A stretch of DNA of 5,310 bases from Erwinia sp. (GTDB lineage Bacteria > Pseudomonadota > Gammaproteobacteria > Enterobacterales > Enterobacteriaceae): contig DOOK01000078.1 in the NCBI GenBank assembly GCA_003512805.1, forward strand, positions 1 through 5,310. The letters are read 5' to 3'. Positions 1 through 5,310 of the stretch are shown here, one piece after another. The notes under the pieces are model-generated. The model saw nothing but the letters and a program-made list of their open reading frames with translations. It searched no databases and had not been told where the DNA came from. The stretch's first letter is position 1. Each line of letters opens with the position of its first letter. The translations under genes and the position numbers were made by a program.

Positions 1-471
1 GTTCTGCCCGGGCAGGATGACTGGCGGCAGCTTCGCGACGCGGTGATGCGCCACGGTATTTATAACCAGAACCTGCAGGCGATCCCACCGACCGGTTCGA
101 TCTCCTATATCAACCACGCCACGTCGAGCATTCACCCTATCGTCTCACCTGTTGAGATCCGTAAAGAAGGCAAAACGGGTCGCGTTTATTATCCTGCGCC
201 GTTTATGACTAACGCTAACCAGGCGTTTTACCGTGACGCCTACGATATCGGGCCGGAAGCGATTATTGATACCTATGCCGAAGCGACACGCCATGTCGAT
301 CAGGGGCTATCGCTAACGCTGTTCTTTCGCGATACCGCTACCACGCGCGATATCAACAAGGCGCAGATTTACGCCTGGAAAAAAGGCATCAAAACGCTGT
401 ATTACATTCGCCTGCGTCAGATGGCCCTGCCCGGTACCGAGGTCGAAGGCTGCGTGTCCTGCTCGCTCTGA
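1..471 (+). CDS. nrdE: Ribonucleoside-diphosphate reductase class Ib, alpha subunit (3' end only)
   Basis: This is the C-terminal part of the catalytic subunit of the class Ib ribonucleotide reductase, which reduces ribonucleoside diphosphates to deoxyribonucleotides in the cytoplasm. The reading frame is open from base 1, so the gene starts outside the window; 156 codons of about 714 in the E. coli protein are present. Visible motifs are the [10 protein letters not shown] loop near the active site, the adjacent tyrosine pair in KTLYYIR (codons at 400-405) that relays the radical from NrdF, and the C-terminal tail EGCVSCSL. Its CxxC cysteines (codons at 451-453 and 460-462) are re-reduced by the NrdH glutaredoxin-like protein in this enzyme class. 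nrdF follows 39 nt (or 36 nt) downstream, as in the nrdHIEF operon, so the two are almost certainly co-transcribed. An internal GTG at 43 is not the start, because conserved sequence continues upstream of it. No frameshift or other damage is seen. Confidence 0.97.
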   Translation, partial: VLPGQDDWRQLRDAVMRHGIYNQNLQAIPPTGSISYINHATSSIHPIVSPVEIRKEGKTGRVYYPAPFMTNANQAFYRDAYDIGPEAIIDTYAEATRHVDQGLSLTLFFRDTATTRDINKAQIYAWKKGIKTLYYIRLRQMALPGTEVEGCVSCSL

Positions 472-481
472 GTTAACTACA

Positions 482-1470
<989 letters not shown>

Positions 1471-1475
1471 AAAAC

Positions 1476-1505
1476 GGCGGACGGCTTTTTAGTCAGCCGT
1501 CCGCC
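1476..1505 (+). terminator. Hairpin terminator after nrdF
   Basis: A perfect 11-bp GC-rich stem begins 6 nt after the nrdF stop codon: GGCGGACGGCT (1476-1486), 8-nt loop (1487-1494), AGCCGTCCGCC (1495-1505). On the + strand it is followed by CGACTATTTTCTC, a delayed and imperfect U tract, so nrd-operon termination is likely but perhaps incomplete. The strand upstream carries six A residues (1469-1474), which would provide a good U tract for transcripts coming from the opposite direction. It therefore looks bidirectional, and stronger on the minus strand. Confidence 0.75.
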
Positions 1506-1662
1506 CGACTATTTTCTCGATTGCCTGTTTATCCTTATCTGGCCGAAAGGCGCTATTGATGGCGTGCCGACAACCGGTTTGAATTGTAAATAACTCTATA
1601 AACAGAATAGTTTTTCAGGTTACTATCCAGCTATCCTTCTCTTTAAATTTCTGATTATCACC
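1506..1662 (+). promoter_or_regulatory. Spacer with possible weak promoter for the MFS gene
   Basis: This 157-nt spacer separates the nrdF terminator from the MFS transporter. The best promoter-like pair I can find is TTGAAT (1579-1584) and CAGAAT (1603-1608), 18 nt apart, each matching four of six consensus bases; this is weak. A small inverted repeat, CTAT/ATAG (1596-1599 and 1607-1610), overlaps the proposed -10 box. The last 40 nt before the start are pyrimidine-rich with CTATCC repeated (1623-1628 and 1631-1636). No Shine-Dalgarno sequence is visible upstream of ATG 1663. Confidence 0.3.
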
Positions 1663-2847
1663 ATGAAATCCCCTCAGCCCGGCCTTAGCTCCGCCCTTGT
1701 TGCCCTGATGTCGGTGGCCACCGGCCTTTCCGTCGCCAGCAACTATTACGTGCAGCCGCTACTGGACACCATCGCGCGCGCCTTTAGCCTTACAGTCAAC
1801 GAGGCCGGCTTTATCGTCACAACCGCCCAGCTTGGTTATGCGGCCGGTTTGCTGCTGTTGGTTCCGCTGGGCGATATGCTGGAACGCCGGGCACTCATCG
1901 TCGTGATGAGTCTGCTGGCAGCAGGCGGCATGGTGATTACCGCGCTTTCCACCCAGATTGCTTTTATGCTTTTGGGTACGGCACTGACCGGGCTGTTCTC
2001 GGTAGTAGCGCAGATCCTGGTGCCGCTGGCGGCCACGCTGGCGGCGCCAGAAAAGCGCGGCAAAGTGGTGGGCACGGTGATGAGCGGGCTGCTGCTGGGC
2101 ATTTTGCTGGCTCGCACCGTGGCAGGCGCCCTGGCGCAGTTGGGCGGCTGGCGCACCGTTTATTGGGTTGCCAGCGTGCTGATGGTGCTGATGGCGCTGG
2201 CGCTGTGGCGCTATCTGCCGCGCTATAAACAGTCGGTGCCGCTTAATTATCCGCAGCTGTTGCGCTCTATCTTTACCCTCTATTATACCACGCCAGTGTT
2301 GAGAACCCGCGCGGTTATCGGCTGCCTGGCCTTTGCTAACTTCAGTATCCTGTGGACCTCAATGGCTTTCCTGCTGGCTTCGCCGCCTTACGGTTTTTCA
2401 GAAGGCGGCATCGGCCTGCTCGGGCTGGTGGGTGCTGCAGGCGCGCTCGCGGCACGTCAGGCCGGTTCGCTGGCCGATAAAGGCAAAGCCCGCTTAACCA
2501 CCACGGTTGGCCTGCTGATCCTGTTGGCTTCCTGGGCGATCACCGCAATGGGCGGTCACTCACTGATCGCGCTGATTATCGGCATTCTCCTGCTCGATTT
2601 AGCCGTGCAGGGCGTGCATATCACCAATCAAAGCGTGATATACCGTGCCATGCCCGAGGCGCGCAACCGCCTTACGGCAGGCTATATGACCAGCTATTTT
2701 ATCGGCGGAGCCGCCGGCTCGCTGCTCTCGGCGGCGGCCTATCAGCATGCTGGCTGGCACGGTGTGTGTGCCGTCGGCGCTTTCATCACCGTGCTTAACC
2801 TGTTGAGCTGGTGGCGAGGCTCTCGTCACGAGCTGATAACGGATTAA
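1663..2847 (+). CDS. MFS transporter, YgaY-like (12 predicted membrane helices)
   Basis: This is a complete major facilitator superfamily permease of 394 aa, expected in the inner membrane and probably a proton-coupled exporter. Hydrophobic segments lie roughly at residues 9-27, 47-69, 77-96, 99-122, 134-158, 164-184, 215-238, 247-266, 280-298, 299-319, 338-359 and 364-384. The loop-2/3 motif A is present as GDMLERR (70-76), with a degenerate copy, GSLADKGKAR (268-277), in the second half. The helix-5 region ends in GGWR (161-164), and NRLTAGYMTSYFIGG (335-349) is typical of the AraJ/YnfM/YgaY-type efflux permeases. Length and location between nrdF and mprA match E. coli ygaY, which I recall as disrupted in K-12; here the frame is unbroken. 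ATG 1663 is the natural start because it leaves a short polar N-terminus before helix 1, but it lacks a Shine-Dalgarno. The substrate cannot be told from the sequence. No clear terminator follows. Confidence 0.92.
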   Translation: MKSPQPGLSSALVALMSVATGLSVASNYYVQPLLDTIARAFSLTVNEAGFIVTTAQLGYAAGLLLLVPLGDMLERRALIVVMSLLAAGGMVITALSTQIAFMLLGTALTGLFSVVAQILVPLAATLAAPEKRGKVVGTVMSGLLLGILLARTVAGALAQLGGWRTVYWVASVLMVLMALALWRYLPRYKQSVPLNYPQLLRSIFTLYYTTPVLRTRAVIGCLAFANFSILWTSMAFLLASPPYGFSEGGIGLLGLVGAAGALAARQAGSLADKGKARLTTTVGLLILLASWAITAMGGHSLIALIIGILLLDLAVQGVHITNQSVIYRAMPEARNRLTAGYMTSYFIGGAAGSLLSAAAYQHAGWHGVCAVGAFITVLNLLSWWRGSRHELITD

Positions 2848-2986
2848 CCAGTTGATAATGTATTGCAACACTTTCAGTAATACCGCCCTGTTAAGCGTTT
2901 ACACAGTCTGGTATGGTTAGCCTTACACTTATTCAGGTTAGTTACTTTTTCGATTGCAACTATTAAATTCTTAACGGTAATGCCCC

Positions 2987-3040
2987 CCGGTTACGTGGCG
3001 CTATACGGCCTTTTCCGGCTATAGCATCAAGCGTAACCGG
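2987..3040. repeat. Long imperfect inverted repeat (stem-loop)
   Basis: The outer arms CCGGTTACG (2987-2995) and CGTAACCGG (3032-3040) are perfectly complementary over 9 bp. After an internal loop (4 nt on one side, 6 nt on the other), the inner arms GCTATA (3000-3005) and TATAGC (3020-3025) pair over 6 bp. The apex can add three more GC pairs (3006-3008 with 3015-3017). No T run follows on either strand, so it is not a standard intrinsic terminator. It could be an extragenic palindromic repeat of the BIME/REP kind, a structured RNA element or a protein site; I do not recognise the family. Confidence 0.65.
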
Positions 3041-3112
3041 CCCGCGTGCTGATTACCCCGGCCTGCCAGGCAATTGGGTTTGACAGCTGTTTAGCGACGC
3101 TATCGCCCTTTC

Positions 3113-3163
3113 CTGCCTGCGGGTCGTTTCCGCCCGGCCTCAGGGTTCGGACGTAGCAGGCAG
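3113..3163. repeat. Nested stem-loop upstream of mprA
   Basis: CTGCCTGC (3113-3120) pairs perfectly with GCAGGCAG (3156-3163). The intervening 35 nt can continue the stem: CGT (3125-3127) with ACG (3151-3153), CCG (3130-3132) with CGG (3148-3150), and CCC (3133-3135) with GGG (3143-3145), leaving the loop GGCCTCA. This gives about 17 base pairs interrupted by small internal loops, which looks more like a folded RNA than a DNA operator. No U tract follows. Confidence 0.5.
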
Positions 3164-3171
3164 AGCCTGTA

Positions 3172-3194
3172 GCAGCGCCCCGTTCCGGCGCTGC
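3172..3194. repeat. GC-rich hairpin upstream of mprA
   Basis: GCAGCGCC (3172-3179) and GGCGCTGC (3187-3194) form a perfect 8-bp stem with a 7-nt loop. It lies 8 nt after the nested stem-loop and 15 nt before a strong Shine-Dalgarno (TAAGGAG, 3209-3215). There is no T run on either side, so termination is unlikely. Confidence 0.55.
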
Positions 3195-3225
3195 ATAACG
3201 CCCTGGGTTAAGGAGTGACCTGGAC

Positions 3226-3309
3226 ATGAAAGATGGCGTTGGCTGGCCATGCCGGCCGATAGACACGACTTTGTATCGCCGTCGTTACAATACCCGTTGC
3301 AACTTATGA
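3226..3309 (+). CDS. Possible 27-aa leader peptide upstream of mprA
   Basis: This short frame begins with ATG 10 nt after TAAGGAG (3209-3215), the best ribosome binding site in the spacer. It encodes 27 residues, beginning MKDGVGWP and containing five arginines, three of them in a row (RRR, codons 18-20). Its TGA (3307-3309) overlaps an in-frame upstream mprA ATG (3306) as ATGA and also overlaps the mprA Shine-Dalgarno GAGG (3308-3311), a layout typical of translational coupling. It would be translated only from a promoter upstream of about 3205; the possible mprA promoter at 3286 would exclude it. No homologue is known to me, and such a frame could arise by chance. Confidence 0.3.
   Translation: MKDGVGWPCRPIDTTLYRRRYNTRCNL
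3271..3303 (+). promoter_or_regulatory. Candidate mprA promoter and MprA operator
   Basis: TACAAT (3286-3291) is a good -10 box whose start point would fall near 3298. The -35 partner is poor: TAGACA (3260-3265) is five of six but 20 nt away. An interrupted palindrome, TTGTA (3271-3275) and TACAA (3286-3290) with a 10-nt spacer, overlaps this -10. An 8-bp palindrome, GTTGCAAC (3296-3303), covers the expected start point. Members of the MarR family commonly repress by binding such inverted repeats over their own promoters, and EmrR is known to autoregulate in E. coli. The exact site assigned here is inference. Confidence 0.4.
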
Positions 3310-3320
3310 GGTTCCCCCAG

Positions 3321-3851
3321 ATGGAAAGTTCGTTTGCCCCCATTGAACAGATGCTGAATTTCCGCGCTAACCGCCAGAAAGATTTCCCTTTACAGGAAAT
3401 TATGCTGACGCGCCTCTGCATGCACATGCAGAGCAAGCTGCTGGAAAACCGCAACAAAATGCTCAAGGCACAGGGGATTAACGAGACGCTGTTTATGGCG
3501 CTGATCACGCTCGACGCGCAGGAAAATCACAGTATTCAGCCTTCAGAACTCAGCTCCGCGCTGGGATCGTCCCGTACCAATGCCACCCGTATTGCTGATG
3601 AACTGGAAAAGCGCGGCTGGATTGAACGTCGTGAAAGCGACAACGATCGCCGCTGCTTGCATCTGCATTTAACCGAGAAAGGCCATGATTTTCTGCGCCA
3701 GCTGCTGCCACCCCAGCATCAGTGCCTGCAGCTGCTCTGGTCCGCCCTCAGTCCGGCTGAAAAAGGCCAGCTGGAAGGTATAACGCGTAAGCTGTTAACT
3801 CGCCTTGATAAAATGGACGAAGAAGAGACAGTAGCCGCCCTTTCTCGCTAA
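3321..3851 (+). CDS. mprA: MarR-family transcriptional repressor MprA (EmrR)
   Basis: MprA/EmrR is a dimeric winged-helix repressor of the emrRAB operon. In E. coli, uncouplers and hydrophobic drugs bind it and release repression. The protein is 176 aa, equal to the E. coli one, and includes the conserved stretches [19 protein letters not shown] (29-47) and [12 protein letters not shown] (53-64). The DNA-binding part spans about 56-121, with the recognition helix [18 protein letters not shown] (83-100) and the wing [19 protein letters not shown] (103-121), which carries the family's Asp/Arg signature. I chose ATG 3321 because it gives the [10 protein letters not shown] start and has GAGG at 3308-3311, 9 nt upstream. 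In-frame ATGs at 3306 and 3249 would add unconserved residues. emrA follows after 149 nt containing stem-loops. The C-terminal tail (about 165-176) appears less conserved, and the gene looks intact. Confidence 0.96.
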   Translation: MESSFAPIEQMLNFRANRQKDFPLQEIMLTRLCMHMQSKLLENRNKMLKAQGINETLFMALITLDAQENHSIQPSELSSALGSSRTNATRIADELEKRGWIERRESDNDRRCLHLHLTEKGHDFLRQLLPPQHQCLQLLWSALSPAEKGQLEGITRKLLTRLDKMDEEETVAALSR

Positions 3852-3858
3852 GCTTTCC

Positions 3859-3901
3859 AGCGATAGCATATTGTGCGACACAACCGCTGCTGCTTATCGC
3901 T
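3859..3901 (+). repeat. Stem-loop after mprA enclosing a second hairpin
   Basis: AGCGATAGCA (3859-3868) pairs with TGCTTATCGCT (3891-3901) over 10 bp with one bulged T (3894). The loop contains a perfect smaller hairpin, TTGTG-CGA-CACAA (3871-3883). ATTTTAG follows, which is a poor U tract, so it may act as a weak terminator or as an RNA-stability element at the 3' end of mprA. The inner 13-bp palindrome also resembles a MarR-type DNA site. Confidence 0.5.
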
Positions 3902-3922
3902 ATTTTAGCCGCAAACCAACTG

Positions 3923-3949
3923 ATGCCAGCGCTTACGCGCTGGCATTTT
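3923..3949 (+). terminator. Terminator-like hairpin between mprA and emrA
   Basis: ATGCCAGCGC (3923-3932), loop TTAC, and GCGCTGGCAT (3937-3946) form a perfect 10-bp stem followed by TTTTC. The T tract (four Ts including the last stem base) is short, so termination would be partial. Placed within an operon, it could lower emrAB transcription relative to mprA or protect the mprA message. A further TCCGGA inverted pair (3954-3959 and 3967-3972) follows. I see no strong separate emrA promoter. Confidence 0.55.
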
Positions 3950-4000
3950 CGGATCCGGAAGCGGCCTCCGGAGCCTGCCAGGATGAACGTGGAGAATCTT

Positions 4001-5161
4001 ATGAGTGCAGAAGCACAACAACCTACTAACCCTAAAAAGAAAAAGCGCAAAGGCGCGCTCATCGTGCTGGCGGTCATCTTCGTCATCGCGGGGCTGGCCT
4101 GGCTGGCCTGGTGGTTTATCGTACTGCGTCATTTCCAGGAAACGGATGATGCTTACGTAGCGGGTAATCAGGTACAGGTAATGGCGCAGGTATCGGGCAG
4201 CGTCAATAAGGTCTGGTTTGATAATACCGATCGCGTGCACAAAGGCGACGTGCTGGTGACGCTGGATAAAACGGACGCGGAGCAGGCTTTTGAAAAGGCG
4301 CAGACCGCACTGGCGACCAGCGTGCGTCAGACCCATCAGCTGATCATCAATGGCAAACAGTATCAGGCCACCATCGACCTGCAAAAAACCGCCCTTGCCC
4401 AGGCACAGAGCGATTTGAAGCGCCGTGAACCGCTGGGCGCCGCGAACCTGATCGGACGCGAAGATCTGCAGCATGCGCGCGATGCCGTTGCGACCGCGCA
4501 GGCGCAGCTTGAGGTAGCGATCGAACAGTACAACGCCAATCAGGCGGCTGTGCTGAAGACTTCCCTGGAAAACCAGCCTGCGGTTAAACAGAACGCCGCC
4601 GCGCTGCGTGACGCGTGGCTGGCCCTGCAGCGCACCGAGATCGTCAGCCCGATTGACGGTTTTGTGTCCCGGCGCAGCGTGCAGGTTGGCTCGCAAATCG
4701 CTACCACTACGCCGCTGCTGGCCGTCGTGCCGGAGAAAAACCTCTGGGTGGATGCCAACTATAAAGAGACACAGCTGGCCGATGTCCGTATTGGTCAGCC
4801 AGCGACCGTGGTCAGCGATATCTATGGCGACGACGTGGTTTATCACGGCAAAGTCGTCGGGCTGGATATGGGCACCGGCAGTGCGTTCTCGCTGCTGCCT
4901 GCGCAAAATGCTACGGGCAACTGGATTAAAGTGGTGCAGCGTTTGCCGGTACGTATTGAGCTGAACCCGGACGAAGTGGCGCGTCATCCGCTGCGCATCG
5001 GCCTGTCCACGCTGGTTAGTATCGATACCAGCCATAAAGACGGCAGCGTCCTTGCCACCAGCGCACGCCAGCAGCCCGCTTATGAAAGTGATGCGCTGGC
5101 GCTGGACCTGGCGCCGGTCAACCAGCTGATTGCCGATATCATTCACGCAAATGCGGGCTAA
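4001..5161 (+). CDS. emrA: Multidrug efflux periplasmic adaptor EmrA
   Basis: EmrA is the membrane-fusion (HlyD-type) protein that links the inner-membrane MFS pump EmrB to an outer-membrane channel, TolC in E. coli, for export of uncouplers and hydrophobic antibiotics. The protein is 386 aa (E. coli about 390). It has a basic cytoplasmic N-terminus (KKKKRK, 12-17), one membrane helix (about 18-42) and then the conserved ETDDAYVAGN (47-56). The first half of the lipoyl domain (about 50-90), a long alpha-helical coiled-coil hairpin (about 92-212), the second lipoyl half (IVSPIDGFVSRR, 214-225) and a beta-barrel region (about 248-340) follow in order. LDMGTGSAFSLLPAQNATGNW (288-308) is the EmrA signature stretch. 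ATG 4001 has GGAG (3991-3994) 6 nt upstream and gives the MSAEAQ start; ATG 3983 in frame is a poorer alternative. emrB begins 17 nt after the stop. Confidence 0.96.
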   Translation: MSAEAQQPTNPKKKKRKGALIVLAVIFVIAGLAWLAWWFIVLRHFQETDDAYVAGNQVQVMAQVSGSVNKVWFDNTDRVHKGDVLVTLDKTDAEQAFEKAQTALATSVRQTHQLIINGKQYQATIDLQKTALAQAQSDLKRREPLGAANLIGREDLQHARDAVATAQAQLEVAIEQYNANQAAVLKTSLENQPAVKQNAAALRDAWLALQRTEIVSPIDGFVSRRSVQVGSQIATTTPLLAVVPEKNLWVDANYKETQLADVRIGQPATVVSDIYGDDVVYHGKVVGLDMGTGSAFSLLPAQNATGNWIKVVQRLPVRIELNPDEVARHPLRIGLSTLVSIDTSHKDGSVLATSARQQPAYESDALALDLAPVNQLIADIIHANAG

Positions 5162-5178
5162 GCGCGCAGGAGACCGTT

Positions 5179-5310
5179 GTGGCACAAAAACCGCTTGAAG
5201 GCACCCAGCTGGTTCTGATGACCATCGCGCTGTCGCTGGCGACGTTTATGCAGGTACTGGATTCTACTATCGCCAACGTGGCCATTCCGACCATCGCCGG
5301 GAACTTGGGG
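5179..5310 (+). CDS. emrB: Multidrug efflux MFS permease EmrB (5' end only)
   Basis: These are the first 44 codons of the EmrB pump, a 14-helix drug:proton antiporter of the inner membrane; the E. coli protein is about 512 aa, so the rest lies beyond the window. The visible protein starts QKPLEGTQLV after the initiator and continues into the first membrane helix. It includes LATFMQVLDSTIANVAIP (20-37), whose LDSTIANVAIP part is motif D1 of the 14-helix drug exporter family. The start is GTG at 5179, supported by AGGAGA (5168-5173) 5 nt upstream and by the fit to the family N-terminus; no in-frame ATG is near. The 17-nt gap from emrA implies co-transcription. Confidence 0.95.
   Translation, partial: MAQKPLEGTQLVLMTIALSLATFMQVLDSTIANVAIPTIAGNLG

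Larger units (their letters stand above)
2848..3320. other. 473-nt spacer without a recognised gene
   Basis: No protein family is recognisable in this region on either strand. The first part (about 2848-2980) is AT-rich and contains a possible promoter pair, TTGATA (2852-2857) and AGTAAT (2876-2881), 18 nt apart, and two copies of GGTTAG 21 nt apart (2915 and 2936). The second part (about 2981-3260) is GC-rich and contains three stem-loops listed separately, a perfect TTGACA (3080-3085) without a convincing -10 partner, an 11-bp palindrome TAGCG-A-CGCTA (3092-3102), and a short ORF. TTGCAAC occurs three times (2863, 2954 and 3297). In E. coli this interval would hold ygaZ and ygaH; I see no remnants of them. 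Confidence 0.6.

Noticed and set aside
2915..2941. GGTTAG direct repeat with a 21-nt period
   Set aside because: Two six-base copies can arise by chance. The two-turn spacing is suggestive, but nothing else supports a binding site.
3027..3266. A 79-aa minus-strand frame in the spacer before mprA
   Set aside because: The translation is low in complexity of fold signals, rich in G, R, S and P as expected from GC-rich non-coding DNA, crosses the stem-loops and matches nothing I know.
3260..3291. TAGACA (3260-3265) plus TACAAT (3286-3291) as a strong sigma-70 promoter
   Set aside because: The 20-nt spacing is outside the usual 16-18, so I keep only the -10 as a candidate.
3249..3320. Longer mprA start at ATG 3249 (200 aa)
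   Set aside because: The extra residues are not part of the family, there is no Shine-Dalgarno, and ATG 3321 gives the E. coli length with GAGG upstream.
3923..4000. Longer emrA start at 3923
   Set aside because: It would translate through the terminator-like hairpin. ATG 4001 has a good ribosome binding site and the family N-terminus.
3905..5185. A 426-aa open frame on the minus strand opposite emrA
   Set aside because: It lies entirely antisense to a clearly conserved emrA, has no recognisable domain or membrane pattern, and long antisense frames are common opposite GC-rich genes.

Overview
The window is chromosomal DNA from a gamma-proteobacterium of the order Enterobacterales. It carries, all on the + strand, the end of a class Ib ribonucleotide reductase operon (nrdE 3' end, nrdF), a complete MFS transporter, and the emrRAB multidrug-efflux operon (mprA/emrR, emrA, start of emrB). 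From memory the proteins are very close to the E. coli versions: NrdF is residue-for-residue alignable at 319 aa, and MprA has the same 176-aa length. The divergence and the shortened gene order suggest a relative such as Erwinia or Pantoea rather than Escherichia or Salmonella. That taxonomic guess is inference.

Layout. 1-471: C-terminal 156 codons of nrdE. 472-510: short spacer with a Shine-Dalgarno-like run followed by a perfect hairpin. 511-1470: nrdF. 1476-1505: a strong hairpin ending the nrd operon. 1506-1662: spacer with a possible weak promoter. 1663-2847: a 394-aa, 12-helix MFS drug/sugar-efflux type transporter resembling YgaY. 2848-3320: 473 nt without a recognised gene, with an AT-rich first part, then GC-rich DNA holding three clear stem-loops, a possible 27-codon leader ORF and the mprA promoter/operator region. 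3321-3851: mprA (emrR). 3852-4000: a spacer filled with stem-loops, one terminator-like. 4001-5161: emrA. 5179-5310: first 44 codons of emrB.

How they work together. NrdE and NrdF are the two subunits of the manganese/iron class Ib enzyme that makes deoxyribonucleotides; the partner proteins NrdH and NrdI would lie upstream of the window. MprA is the MarR-family repressor of its own operon. EmrA is the periplasmic adaptor that couples the inner-membrane pump EmrB to an outer-membrane channel (TolC in E. coli) for export of hydrophobic toxicants. The MFS gene lies between these systems and has no demonstrated link to either.

The genes are ordinary enterobacterial core genes. What merits a second look is in the spacers: the hairpin between the nrdF Shine-Dalgarno and its start codon, the structured region upstream of mprA with its possible coupled leader peptide and three TTGCAAC sites, and the hairpin chain between mprA and emrA. 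I found no strong evidence of a wholly new system.
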